This document shows, piece after piece, positions 1 through 5,449 of a stretch of 7,811 bases of DNA. The translations under genes and the position numbers were made by a program. The notes beneath the pieces were generated by a model. The model had not been told where the DNA came from, searched no databases, and saw only the letters and a list, made by a program, of their open reading frames with translations. The DNA is from Zoogloeaceae bacterium. Lineage in GTDB: Bacteria > Pseudomonadota > Gammaproteobacteria > Burkholderiales > Rhodocyclaceae. The stretch is from positions 1 through 7,811 of the forward strand of contig JAITEO010000233.1 of assembly GCA_031281985.1 (NCBI GenBank). Direction: 5' to 3'. Every line of letters starts with the position of its first letter. Within the stretch, counting starts at the first letter, position 1.

Positions 1-1281
1 CGACCACCAGGGCATGGTGAGGAAGAACAGGAAGTAATAGACCGTCAGGACTTGGGCGATGATGTCGCCGTTCAGCCAGGTTTGCCCGAAGATGAGATAC
101 CCCGGCGCCTTGGTGCCCAGGAAGCCGAGGACCAGGAAGGCGAACACGAAAATGCCCAGCAGGGTCTTGTAGATCGGGCCGCGATAGCGGATCGACTTCA
201 CCGGCGAGCGGTCGAGCCAGGGCAGGAGCGCCAGGATCACCACGCCGCCGCCCATGGCGACCACGCCCCAGAACTTGGCGTCGAGTCCGAAGAAGTTCCA
301 CACCATCGCCCGCAGCATCGAGTAGAACGGCGTGAAGTACCACACCGGCGCGATGTGTTCCGGCGTCTTCATCGGGTCGGCGGGGAAGAAGTTGTTGTAT
401 TCCAGGAAATAGCCGCCGCCTTCCGGCAGGAAGAACACGACAATCGAGAAGAGGGCGAGGAACACCGCGACGCCGACGATATCCTTGACCGTGTAGTACG
501 GATGGAAGGGAATGCCGTCTGCCGGAAGTCCTTTTTCGTTCGTCACCTTCTTGATTTCGATGCCGTCCGGGTTGTTCGAGCCGACTTCATGCAGCGCCAG
601 GAGGTGCGCCACGACCAGGCCGATCAGCGCCAGCGGCACGGCCACGATGTGAAAGGCGAAAAAGCGGTTCAGGGTAGCGTCGCCAATGACGAAGTCGCCG
701 CGTATCCACAGGGAAAGCGGCTCGCCAACCAATGGGATGGCGCTGAACAGATTGACGATGACCTGCGCGCCCCAGTAGGACATCTGTCCCCAGGGCAGCA
801 GGTAGCCCATGAAGGCTTCCGCCATCAGGCAGAGGAAAATCAGGATGCCGAACACCCAGATCAATTCGCGCGGCTTGCGGTAGGAACCGTAGAGCAGCCC
901 GCGGAACATGTGCAGATACACCACGATGAAGAAGGCGGAAGCGCCGGTGGAGTGCATGTAGCGGATCAGCCAGCCCCAGGCTACATCGTTCATGATGTAG
1001 GAGACGCTGGCGAAGGCAAACGGCAGTCCGGCGGCGTTGAGGGAAGCGTCCGGCTTGTAGTTCATCGCCAGGAAGATGCCGGTCACGACCTGGATCACCA
1101 GCACCAGCAGCGCCAGCGAGCCGAAGTAATACCAGAAGTTGAAGTTCTTCGGCGCGTAGTATTCGGAAAGGTGCGCCTTCCACAGCGAAGTTGCCGGGAA
1201 ACGGGCATCCACCCATTCCAGCAAGTTGCCCAGAAGCGTTCCGTTGGATTTGTATTTCTCGAAATTGCTGTTGGTAGCCAT
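1..1281 (-). CDS. petB: cytochrome b subunit of the cytochrome bc1 complex (C-terminus cut by window edge)
   Basis: Core membrane subunit of ubiquinol:cytochrome c oxidoreductase; it carries two b hemes and the quinol-oxidation and quinone-reduction sites in the inner membrane. I translated the minus strand from the ATG at 1281: 427 codons stay open to base 1, so the stop lies outside. The four heme-ligand histidines are H110 and H124 (RYMHSTG...VYLH) and H211 and H226 (RFFAFH...VVAH). The first pair is 14 apart, the second 15. The Qo-site motif is PVWY at 312-315, not the mitochondrial PEWY. About eight hydrophobic helices are visible (near 50-73, 104-132, 141-162, 205-231, 267-286, 333-354, 372-392, 405-425), so probably only a short tail is missing. 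An AGGGGG Shine-Dalgarno lies 8 nt before the ATG and overlaps the end of petA, which ends 3 nt upstream; the two are cotranscribed. Cytochrome c1 is expected next, off the window. Confidence 0.97.
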   Translation of the reverse strand, partial: MATNSNFEKYKSNGTLLGNLLEWVDARFPATSLWKAHLSEYYAPKNFNFWYYFGSLALLVLVIQVVTGIFLAMNYKPDASLNAAGLPFAFASVSYIMNDVAWGWLIRYMHSTGASAFFIVVYLHMFRGLLYGSYRKPRELIWVFGILIFLCLMAEAFMGYLLPWGQMSYWGAQVIVNLFSAIPLVGEPLSLWIRGDFVIGDATLNRFFAFHIVAVPLALIGLVVAHLLALHEVGSNNPDGIEIKKVTNEKGLPADGIPFHPYYTVKDIVGVAVFLALFSIVVFFLPEGGGYFLEYNNFFPADPMKTPEHIAPVWYFTPFYSMLRAMVWNFFGLDAKFWGVVAMGGGVVILALLPWLDRSPVKSIRYRGPIYKTLLGIFVFAFLVLGFLGTKAPGYLIFGQTWLNGDIIAQVLTVYYFLFFLTMPWWS

Positions 1282-1284
1282 GCT

Positions 1285-1881
1285 TTAAGCCCCCTGAGTG
1301 TCTTCGCCGATGAGGATGCGCGTATCGGAAAGATAGCGATGCGGCGGAATTTCCAGATTGGTCGGCGCTGGTTTTTCCTTGAACACGCGACCCGCAAAAT
1401 CGAAGGTGGAACCGTGACAGGGGCAGAGAAAACCGCCCTTCCAGTCAGCGGTCATGCCTTCGCTGGCGCCCGGCTTGAATTTGGAAGAAGGCGAGCAGCC
1501 CAGGTGGGTGCAGATGCCGATGGCCACGAAAAGCTCCGGCTTGAGGGCGCGCGCGGCGTTCGTGCAGTATTTGGGCTGTTGTTCTTTCTTGGATTCGGGA
1601 TCGGATACTTCGCCATCCAGTTGCGGCAAGGTTGCCAGCATTTCCGGAGTGCGGCGCAGTATCCACACCGGTTTGCCGCGCCATTCGACCACCATCATCT
1701 GGCCGGGTTCGAGTTTGCTGATATCCGCCTCGACCGGCGCGCCCGCCGCCTTGGCGCGTTCGGAAGGCAACATGGAGGCCACGAACGGCACCGCCGTCGC
1801 CGCCACGCCAACCCCACCCACCGCCGCCGTCGCGACAATCAACCGCCGCCTGCCACAGTCCATTTTTCCTTGATCACTCAT
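1285..1881 (-). CDS. petA: ubiquinol-cytochrome c reductase iron-sulfur (Rieske) subunit
   Basis: The 2Fe-2S subunit of the cytochrome bc1 complex, which takes the first electron from quinol and passes it to cytochrome c1 by domain movement. The 198-residue product has a Tat-type N-terminus (RRR at 11-13, then a hydrophobic stretch to about 37) that normally stays as the membrane anchor. The soluble cluster domain follows. Box 1 is CTHLGC (C124, H126, C129) and box 2 is CPCHGS (C153, C155, H156, S158). The family assigns C124, H126, C153 and H156 as cluster ligands and C129-C155 as a disulfide. Residue 160, after the box 2 serine, is Phe where mitochondrial proteins have Tyr, a position that tunes redox potential; Phe here is, as far as I recall, common in beta/gammaproteobacteria. 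Length is normal for bacteria. The start is supported by an AGAGG stretch about 8 nt upstream and a sigma70-like promoter. It is first in the operon, 3 nt before petB. Confidence 0.97.
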   Translation of the reverse strand: MSDQGKMDCGRRRLIVATAAVGGVGVAATAVPFVASMLPSERAKAAGAPVEADISKLEPGQMMVVEWRGKPVWILRRTPEMLATLPQLDGEVSDPESKKEQQPKYCTNAARALKPELFVAIGICTHLGCSPSSKFKPGASEGMTADWKGGFLCPCHGSTFDFAGRVFKEKPAPTNLEIPPHRYLSDTRILIGEDTQGA

Positions 1882-1922
1882 AACAGAGACCTCTGCCTAT
1901 CCTGGTTAAACTGAACCTGCGG

Positions 1923-1952
1923 ATTATACGACATTGGTGGCTCGTTCGGCAA
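1923..1952 (-). promoter_or_regulatory. sigma70-type promoter for petAB(C)
   Basis: On the minus strand a perfect TATAAT (1928-1923) is preceded by TTGCCG (1952-1947, 4 of 6 consensus bases) with an 18-nt spacer. Transcription would start near 1916, giving a leader of about 35 nt before the petA ATG at 1881. The hexamers and spacing are seen directly; activity is inferred. The inverted-repeat element begins about 15 bp upstream of the -35 box. Confidence 0.6.
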
Positions 1953-2011
1953 AAAGTGAGAACCCGCAGGGTGCAATTAAAAGTGGAGGATGTCATGTTG
2001 ATAATCTATCC

Positions 2012-2118
2012 CAGACGAAGCGCCGCCAAACTCCCTCCCCTGACAAGGGGAGGGCTGGGGAGGGGTTTGCGGCAGTGGAGCAGGCACCAACGTCTGATGC
2101 AGACCGAAGCGCCACAAA
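2012..2118. repeat. 19-bp imperfect direct repeat preceding the two hairpin repeats
   Basis: CAGACGAAGCGCCGCCAAA at 2012-2030 recurs as CAGACCGAAGCGCCACAAA at 2100-2118, differing by one mismatch and a compensated one-base indel. Each copy abuts or overlaps a G/C-rich hairpin repeat (2031-2068 and 2116-2150), although those repeats lie in opposite orientations. This suggests the interior of the element was built by duplication or by insertion of repeats next to a shared flank. The bounds cover both copies and the spacer. Confidence 0.55.
2031..2068 (+). repeat. dispersed G/C-rich hairpin repeat, copy A (with G-quadruplex motif)
   Basis: This 38-bp unit is 37/38 identical to the reverse complement of 7767-7804. 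It starts with a perfect 8-bp hairpin: CCCTCCCC (2033-2040), loop TGACAA, GGGGAGGG (2047-2054). It continues to CTGGGGAGGGGTTT. The G-tracts at 2047-2065 form four runs separated by 1, 2 and 1 nt, a canonical G-quadruplex pattern that competes with the hairpin. A third, more diverged copy lies at 2116-2150. I recall similar pyrimidine/purine-rich hairpin repeats scattered between genes in other proteobacterial genomes; their role is unknown to me. Confidence 0.7.
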
Positions 2119-2150
2119 CCCCCCTCAATCCCCCCTTGTCAGGGGGGAGG
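2116..2150 (-). repeat. dispersed G/C-rich hairpin repeat, copy C (diverged, inverted)
   Basis: A shorter relative of the 38-bp repeat, opposite in orientation to copy A. It begins AAACCCCCCTCAA and contains the hairpin CCCCCC (2130-2135), loop TTGTCA, GGGGGG (2142-2147), with one more T-A pair at 2129/2148. The hexanucleotide loop is the complement of the TGACAA loop in copy A, so loop and stem plan are kept while the stem bases differ. That pattern suggests selection or copying of a hairpin, not chance. Confidence 0.6.
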
Positions 2151-2271
2151 AAAACCGCGCACCCCAGATACGCCCAAGCTATGCCAGCCTTGGGAAACCA
2201 GCAAGGGCAGGGATAATATCACTTTGACATCTTCCACTTTTAATTGCGCCCAGCGAAGCGCGAAGCGAGCG

Positions 2272-2300
2272 TCGACCTTTGTGTCGTTTAACCGTAAAAT
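2272..2300 (+). promoter_or_regulatory. possible sigma70-type promoter for the FadL-type gene
   Basis: TCGACC (2272-2277, 4 of 6 consensus bases) and TAAAAT (2295-2300, 5 of 6) are separated by 17 nt. A start near 2307 would give a leader of about 29 nt to the ATG at 2336. This is the best match in the gap; activity is inferred. No strong Shine-Dalgarno precedes the ATG. Confidence 0.4.
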
Positions 2301-2335
2301 TCCGCCATCTTTGCCCGGATTGTCTTCAAGCCATC

Positions 2336-3490
2336 ATGAAAAAGATTACTTTACTTGCCGCGTCGTGCGCCTTGCCGTTTGCCTTTTTTCTCTCCTTGCC
2401 TGCTTGCGCCAGCGGGTTTCTGGCGGTCGAGGAGAACGCCAGCGGGTTGGGCGTGGCCTATGCGGGCGCGGCGGCTTCCGCCGATGATGCGAGCACGCTG
2501 TATTACAACCCGGCGGGACTGACGCGGCTTTCCGGCGCGCAGCTTTCCGTGGGGCTGGTGGGCGCGCAGAGCCGTTATGAATTCGATGAGGACGGCAGTG
2601 TCGGCCTTTCCGGTGGCGAGGGCGGACAGGCGGGGCAGTGGCGCGGCTTGCCGCATGTCTATGCTTCCTGGCCGGTGAATGCGGATCTGTCGCTGGGGCT
2701 GGGGATTTCCTCTCCCTACAGCCTGGACCTGGAATATGACGATGACTGGATGGGACGCGGCATGGGCGTGCGCGCGCGGCTTTCTTCCCTCAACATCAAT
2801 CCGGCGCTGGCCTATCGCGTTTCCGACAAGGTGTCCTTGGGGCTGGGGCTGAATTACCAGCAAATCCGCCTGAAAAGCGCCCTGAACGCGCTGCGGGATT
2901 CCGATACGGACAGCGCCTGGGGCTGGAATGCCGGCGCGTTGTTTACCCTTTCGCCGGAAATGCGCCTGGGGCTGGCGTATCGTTCCGGGATGGATTATCG
3001 GCTGGAGGCGAGCGCCGCCAGCGCCTTGCATGCCTTTCCCGGCGTGGATGCGCGCGGACGTTTCAAGACGCCGGACGTGTTTTCCCTTTCGGTCTGGCAA
3101 CAGGTTTCGGAGCGCTGGGAAGCGATGGGCGATATTTCCTGGGTCAACTGGGATCGCGTGGATGGCTACGATCACGGCAGTTGGCGGCTTTCCTGGGGCG
3201 CGGCGTATGCCTACAACGAGCGCTGGAAATCGAAGTTCGGCATTGCCTATGATCGTTCGCCGATACGCACGGCGGATCGCACCGTTCTGTTGCCGGACGC
3301 GCATCGTCTCTGGCTGGCGGTGGGCGGACAGTATCGCTTCAGCAGATACGCCACGCTGGATTTCGGCTATGCCTACCAACGCGCCAGGGAAGCCAGGATG
3401 GATCAGGCGCAGGGCGCGGGATTGCGGCTCCGGGGCAATTACGACGCCAGCGGCCATGTCATTGGCGTACAGTACAACCAGGGGTTCTGA
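2336..3490 (+). CDS. FadL/OmpP1-family outer membrane transport protein
   Basis: A predicted 14-stranded outer membrane beta-barrel of the FadL family, which lets long-chain fatty acids or other hydrophobic compounds across the outer membrane; the substrate cannot be read from sequence. Of the 384 residues, 1-25 form a signal peptide (MKK start, hydrophobic core, PACA then SGF), with cleavage expected after A25. The mature N-terminus SGFLAVEENASG leads to the family hatch signature YYNPAGLTRL, with NPAG at 58-61. Near the C-terminus, AYDRSPI...LLPDAHRLWLAVGGQYRF (304-335) is the typical FadL strand pair, and the chain ends in Phe as outer membrane barrels do. It is shorter than E. coli FadL (about 446 residues), suggesting shorter loops. 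I chose the ATG at 2336 because it starts the signal peptide directly; a longer reading would add an unlikely leader. No terminator separates it from the next gene, 37 nt downstream. Confidence 0.93.
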   Translation: MKKITLLAASCALPFAFFLSLPACASGFLAVEENASGLGVAYAGAAASADDASTLYYNPAGLTRLSGAQLSVGLVGAQSRYEFDEDGSVGLSGGEGGQAGQWRGLPHVYASWPVNADLSLGLGISSPYSLDLEYDDDWMGRGMGVRARLSSLNINPALAYRVSDKVSLGLGLNYQQIRLKSALNALRDSDTDSAWGWNAGALFTLSPEMRLGLAYRSGMDYRLEASAASALHAFPGVDARGRFKTPDVFSLSVWQQVSERWEAMGDISWVNWDRVDGYDHGSWRLSWGAAYAYNERWKSKFGIAYDRSPIRTADRTVLLPDAHRLWLAVGGQYRFSRYATLDFGYAYQRAREARMDQAQGAGLRLRGNYDASGHVIGVQYNQGF

Positions 3491-3527
3491 AGACGAAACG
3501 TGGACAAAACGAACGAAAGGCGGTGTG

Positions 3528-4151
3528 ATGGCGACGGCAAATCTGCTGGGCTGGCGGGAAATCCTGCTGACCCTGATTCTGTTGATTGTCGCCTACATGT
3601 TCTGGTTGATCTGGCGCATGCGCCGCATCAACCGTTTTGCCGAACGCGCGCGCTTCGAGGCGATGCGCGTGGAGCCGCAGGCGTCGTCCTCTGACGGGAC
3701 TGCCGCCGGGACTTCCGATACGGAAGTCTCGCCGGGAAGCGACGACGCACAAACCGAGGAGCGCGAAGACATGCCCCCCATCTACGAACGTCCCCGCAAT
3801 CGTCCGCAGTCGGCGGCATCCTCCGAAACGTTCGCGGCGCCGAATGTATCGTTTGCCCAACGGGCGTTCATGGCGGGCGTGGAGCGGGAGATGGCGCAGT
3901 TGCGCGAGGAAATGGACGCCCTGCGCGGCGCGTTCTCCGCCTTGCGCAGCGACAATGAAGGCTGGCGCGATGCCGTGGAACAGGAAATGCACAAGCTGCA
4001 AATGGCGCAGAACGCCGCGCCACTCTATAACGATGCCATGCAGATGGCGTTGCTGGGGCATGACGCCGTCACCATTGCCGAGCGTTGCGGCATTGCCCGC
4101 GCCGAGGCGGACCTGGTGGTGGCGCTGATCAAGCGTAAGGAAAAATCATGA
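3528..4151 (+). CDS. membrane-anchored coiled-coil protein, DUF2802-like
   Basis: A 207-residue protein of unknown function. One hydrophobic segment at about 9-30 (LTLILLIVAYMFWLIW) is followed by a basic stretch (RMRRINR), so most of the chain should be cytoplasmic. Residues 48-105 are low-complexity, rich in Ser, Glu and Pro, and probably disordered. Residues 110-160 look like an amphipathic coiled coil (REMAQLREEMDALRGAF). The C-terminal 40 or so (YNDAMQMALLGHDAVTIAERCGIARAE onward) resemble DUF2802, with a helix-turn-helix-like pattern. The family call is from recollection, not a search. The ATG at 3528 has AAAGG 7 nt upstream. Its stop overlaps the next start as ATGA (4148-4151), so it is likely translationally coupled to the SPOR-domain protein. 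An envelope or division-related role is inferred only from that partner. Confidence 0.85.
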   Translation: MATANLLGWREILLTLILLIVAYMFWLIWRMRRINRFAERARFEAMRVEPQASSSDGTAAGTSDTEVSPGSDDAQTEEREDMPPIYERPRNRPQSAASSETFAAPNVSFAQRAFMAGVEREMAQLREEMDALRGAFSALRSDNEGWRDAVEQEMHKLQMAQNAAPLYNDAMQMALLGHDAVTIAERCGIARAEADLVVALIKRKEKS

Positions 4152-4987
4152 GCGAGAACGATACGCAGGTCGTGGATACCACCGACGAGGAAGAAGAGGA
4201 AGAGGACGTAGAGAACGCCGAGGATGGCGTGGCGGAACAACGCGGCAAAATCGTCAAGCGCCTGATGCTGGCGGCGGGCATGGTGGCAGCCCTGCTCTTG
4301 CTGCTGGCCTTTTTCGATTACCTTGCCCGTCCCGGCGAAGAAGCGGAAGAGCCGCCCTTCACCCAGCCCGTGCCCGTGCCGCCCAGCCAACCGCCGCTCA
4401 TCCAGCCGGTCACGCCGCCGGACGCGCCGCCGGAAGTTCCGGAGGAAACGCCTCCGGAAGAAACGCCGCCCGATCCGCCGTCGGTCGATACCCCGCCGGA
4501 ATTGCCGCCCATGCCGCCCACAGTGCCCACGCCGCCCACGCCCCCTGCGCCGCCGCCGGTGCCGGGCATCCGGACGACCGTGCCGGAAGCGCCGATACGC
4601 GTCATCACGCCGCCTTCCCCGCCGCCCGTCGAATATGTCGCGCCGCCGGAGCGCGCGCCCGTGGTGCCGGAACTCACCGCGCCGCCGGAAGTCACCCTGC
4701 CGCCGCCTTCCGCGCCGCCCGTGCAGCCAAATGCGGCGACGGAGAATGCAGCGCCTTCCGTGCCGCCACACCGCAGAAGCGGTTTTCTGGTGCAGGCGGG
4801 CGTCTTTGCCAATTTCGAACGTGCAAAAGACCTGCACAACCGGCTTGTGCAGCACGGCATCCCCGCCACGCTGGAAACCCGCGTACAGGTCGGTCCGTTC
4901 AAGACCCAGGCCGAAGCGGAGGCGGCGCGCAAAAAGATGCGCGAACTGGGCGTGGAAGGGCTGCTGGTGCCGCCGCCCAGGAACTGA
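4148..4987 (+). CDS. bitopic inner membrane protein with proline-rich linker and C-terminal SPOR domain
   Basis: SPOR domains bind glycan strands of septal peptidoglycan that lack stem peptides and so direct proteins to division sites. The 279 residues show an acidic N-terminus (DEEEEEED at 13-20), a basic patch KIVKR and one membrane helix at about 39-60, giving a cytoplasmic N-terminus and periplasmic C-terminus. A linker from about 61 to 210 follows, with 58 prolines in 150 residues (mostly PPE, PPT, PPV, PPP). The SPOR domain is at 212-279, with FLVQAGVF (213-220), a helix through FERAKDLHNRLVQHG, RVQVGPF (245-251), a second helix and a final LLVPP strand. The layout matches FtsN/DedD-like SPOR proteins, but I cannot assign it to either. 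Translation is probably coupled to the upstream gene through the ATGA overlap. The proline codons give strong GC bias and a large spurious open frame on the other strand. Confidence 0.92.
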   Translation: MSENDTQVVDTTDEEEEEEDVENAEDGVAEQRGKIVKRLMLAAGMVAALLLLLAFFDYLARPGEEAEEPPFTQPVPVPPSQPPLIQPVTPPDAPPEVPEETPPEETPPDPPSVDTPPELPPMPPTVPTPPTPPAPPPVPGIRTTVPEAPIRVITPPSPPPVEYVAPPERAPVVPELTAPPEVTLPPPSAPPVQPNAATENAAPSVPPHRRSGFLVQAGVFANFERAKDLHNRLVQHGIPATLETRVQVGPFKTQAEAEAARKKMRELGVEGLLVPPPRN

Positions 4988-5056
4988 TTTTTTTCTTGAT
5001 GCTTTCCGGTAAAAAGCAAGGTTTTGTTTCTTGCCATACCGAACAGGAGTTTATCC

Positions 5057-5449
5057 ATGCAAAAAACCATCATCGCTACCGACAAGGCGCCCGCCGCCAT
5101 CGGCACTTATTCCCAGGCCGTCAAGGTGATTGATGCCGCCGCCACCCTGTATGTTTCCGGGCAGATTGGCCTGCATCCCGCCAACCAGACCCTGGTCGAC
5201 GGCATCGACGCGCAGGTCGCGCAGGTCTTCGAAAACCTGAAGGCCGTCGTGGGTGCCGCGGGCGGCAGTCTTTCCGATGTGGTGAAACTCAACGTTTATC
5301 TTACCGACATGACACATTTCGCCAAGGTCAACGAGGCCATGACCCGCTTCTTCAGCGCGCCCTATCCGGCGCGCGCCGCCGTGGGCGTCCGGGAACTGCC
5401 CAAGGGCGCGCTGGTGGAAGTCGACGCCGTCGTGTGCCTGAACGTTTGA
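5057..5449 (+). CDS. ridA: RidA family reactive intermediate (enamine/imine) deaminase
   Basis: RidA hydrolyses reactive 2-aminoacrylate-type enamine/imine intermediates released by PLP enzymes to keto acids and ammonia, protecting PLP enzymes in the cytoplasm; it works as a trimer. The 130-residue product has normal family length. It carries [12 protein letters not shown] near the N-terminus, SGQIGLHP at 34-41, [23 protein letters not shown] in the middle and [24 protein letters not shown] at 103-126. R106 corresponds to catalytic Arg105 of E. coli RidA, E121 to Glu120 and Y18 to Tyr17; the E. coli Cys107 position is Ala108 here. I chose the ATG at 5057 because AGGAG (5045-5049) sits 7 nt upstream; a frame-compatible ATG at 5024 would add 11 residues with no family match. 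It follows the SPOR gene by 69 nt and overlaps recG by 16 nt. Confidence 0.95.
   Translation: MQKTIIATDKAPAAIGTYSQAVKVIDAAATLYVSGQIGLHPANQTLVDGIDAQVAQVFENLKAVVGAAGGSLSDVVKLNVYLTDMTHFAKVNEAMTRFFSAPYPARAAVGVRELPKGALVEVDAVVCLNV

Larger units (their letters stand above)
1967..2253. mobile_element. MITE-like element with 29-bp terminal inverted repeats, no transposase
   Basis: The left end (1967-1995) and the reverse complement of the right end (2225-2253) match at 26 of 29 positions. The inner 23 bp (1973-1995 against 2225-2247, GCAATTAAAAGTGG...TGTCA) match at 22 of 23. Weaker similarity continues inward (TGATA...ATCC on both sides) for perhaps another 15-20 bp. The 287-bp interior has no credible coding region. 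It holds a direct repeat and two copies of a G/C-rich hairpin repeat in opposite orientation. Size and structure fit a non-autonomous insertion element, but I find no clear target-site duplication at either boundary. A large regulatory or structural palindrome, or fusion of two repeats, is possible. It accounts for most of the gene-free stretch between petA and the FadL-type gene (1882-2335); outside it I see only the two promoters. Confidence 0.5.

Noticed and set aside
52..1914. A 620-codon open frame on the plus strand across petB and petA
   Set aside because: It is exactly antisense to two well-recognised genes, is rich in His, Arg, Glu and Gln as expected from reversed GC-biased codons, and shows no family signature.
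1934..2227. Small plus-strand frames (97 and 86 codons) in the gap between petA and the FadL-type gene
   Set aside because: They run across the inverted repeat and hairpin repeats, lack a ribosome binding site, and consist of translated repeat sequence.
2253..2266. Tandem GCGAAGC x2 next to the right end of the inverted-repeat element, considered as an operator or target duplication
   Set aside because: Only two 7-bp units, with no matching copy at the left end, so it is neither a target duplication nor a convincing regulatory array.
2351..3457. A 368-codon minus-strand frame opposite the FadL-type gene
   Set aside because: Antisense shadow; the plus-strand protein has a signal peptide, NPAG motif and terminal Phe, while this frame has only Arg/Gly/Ala-rich sequence.
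4025..5106. Long Gly- and Arg-rich minus-strand frames (276 and 262 codons) opposite the SPOR gene
   Set aside because: They are the complement of proline codons (CCG/CGG giving Gly or Arg); low complexity follows from the linker, not from a real gene.
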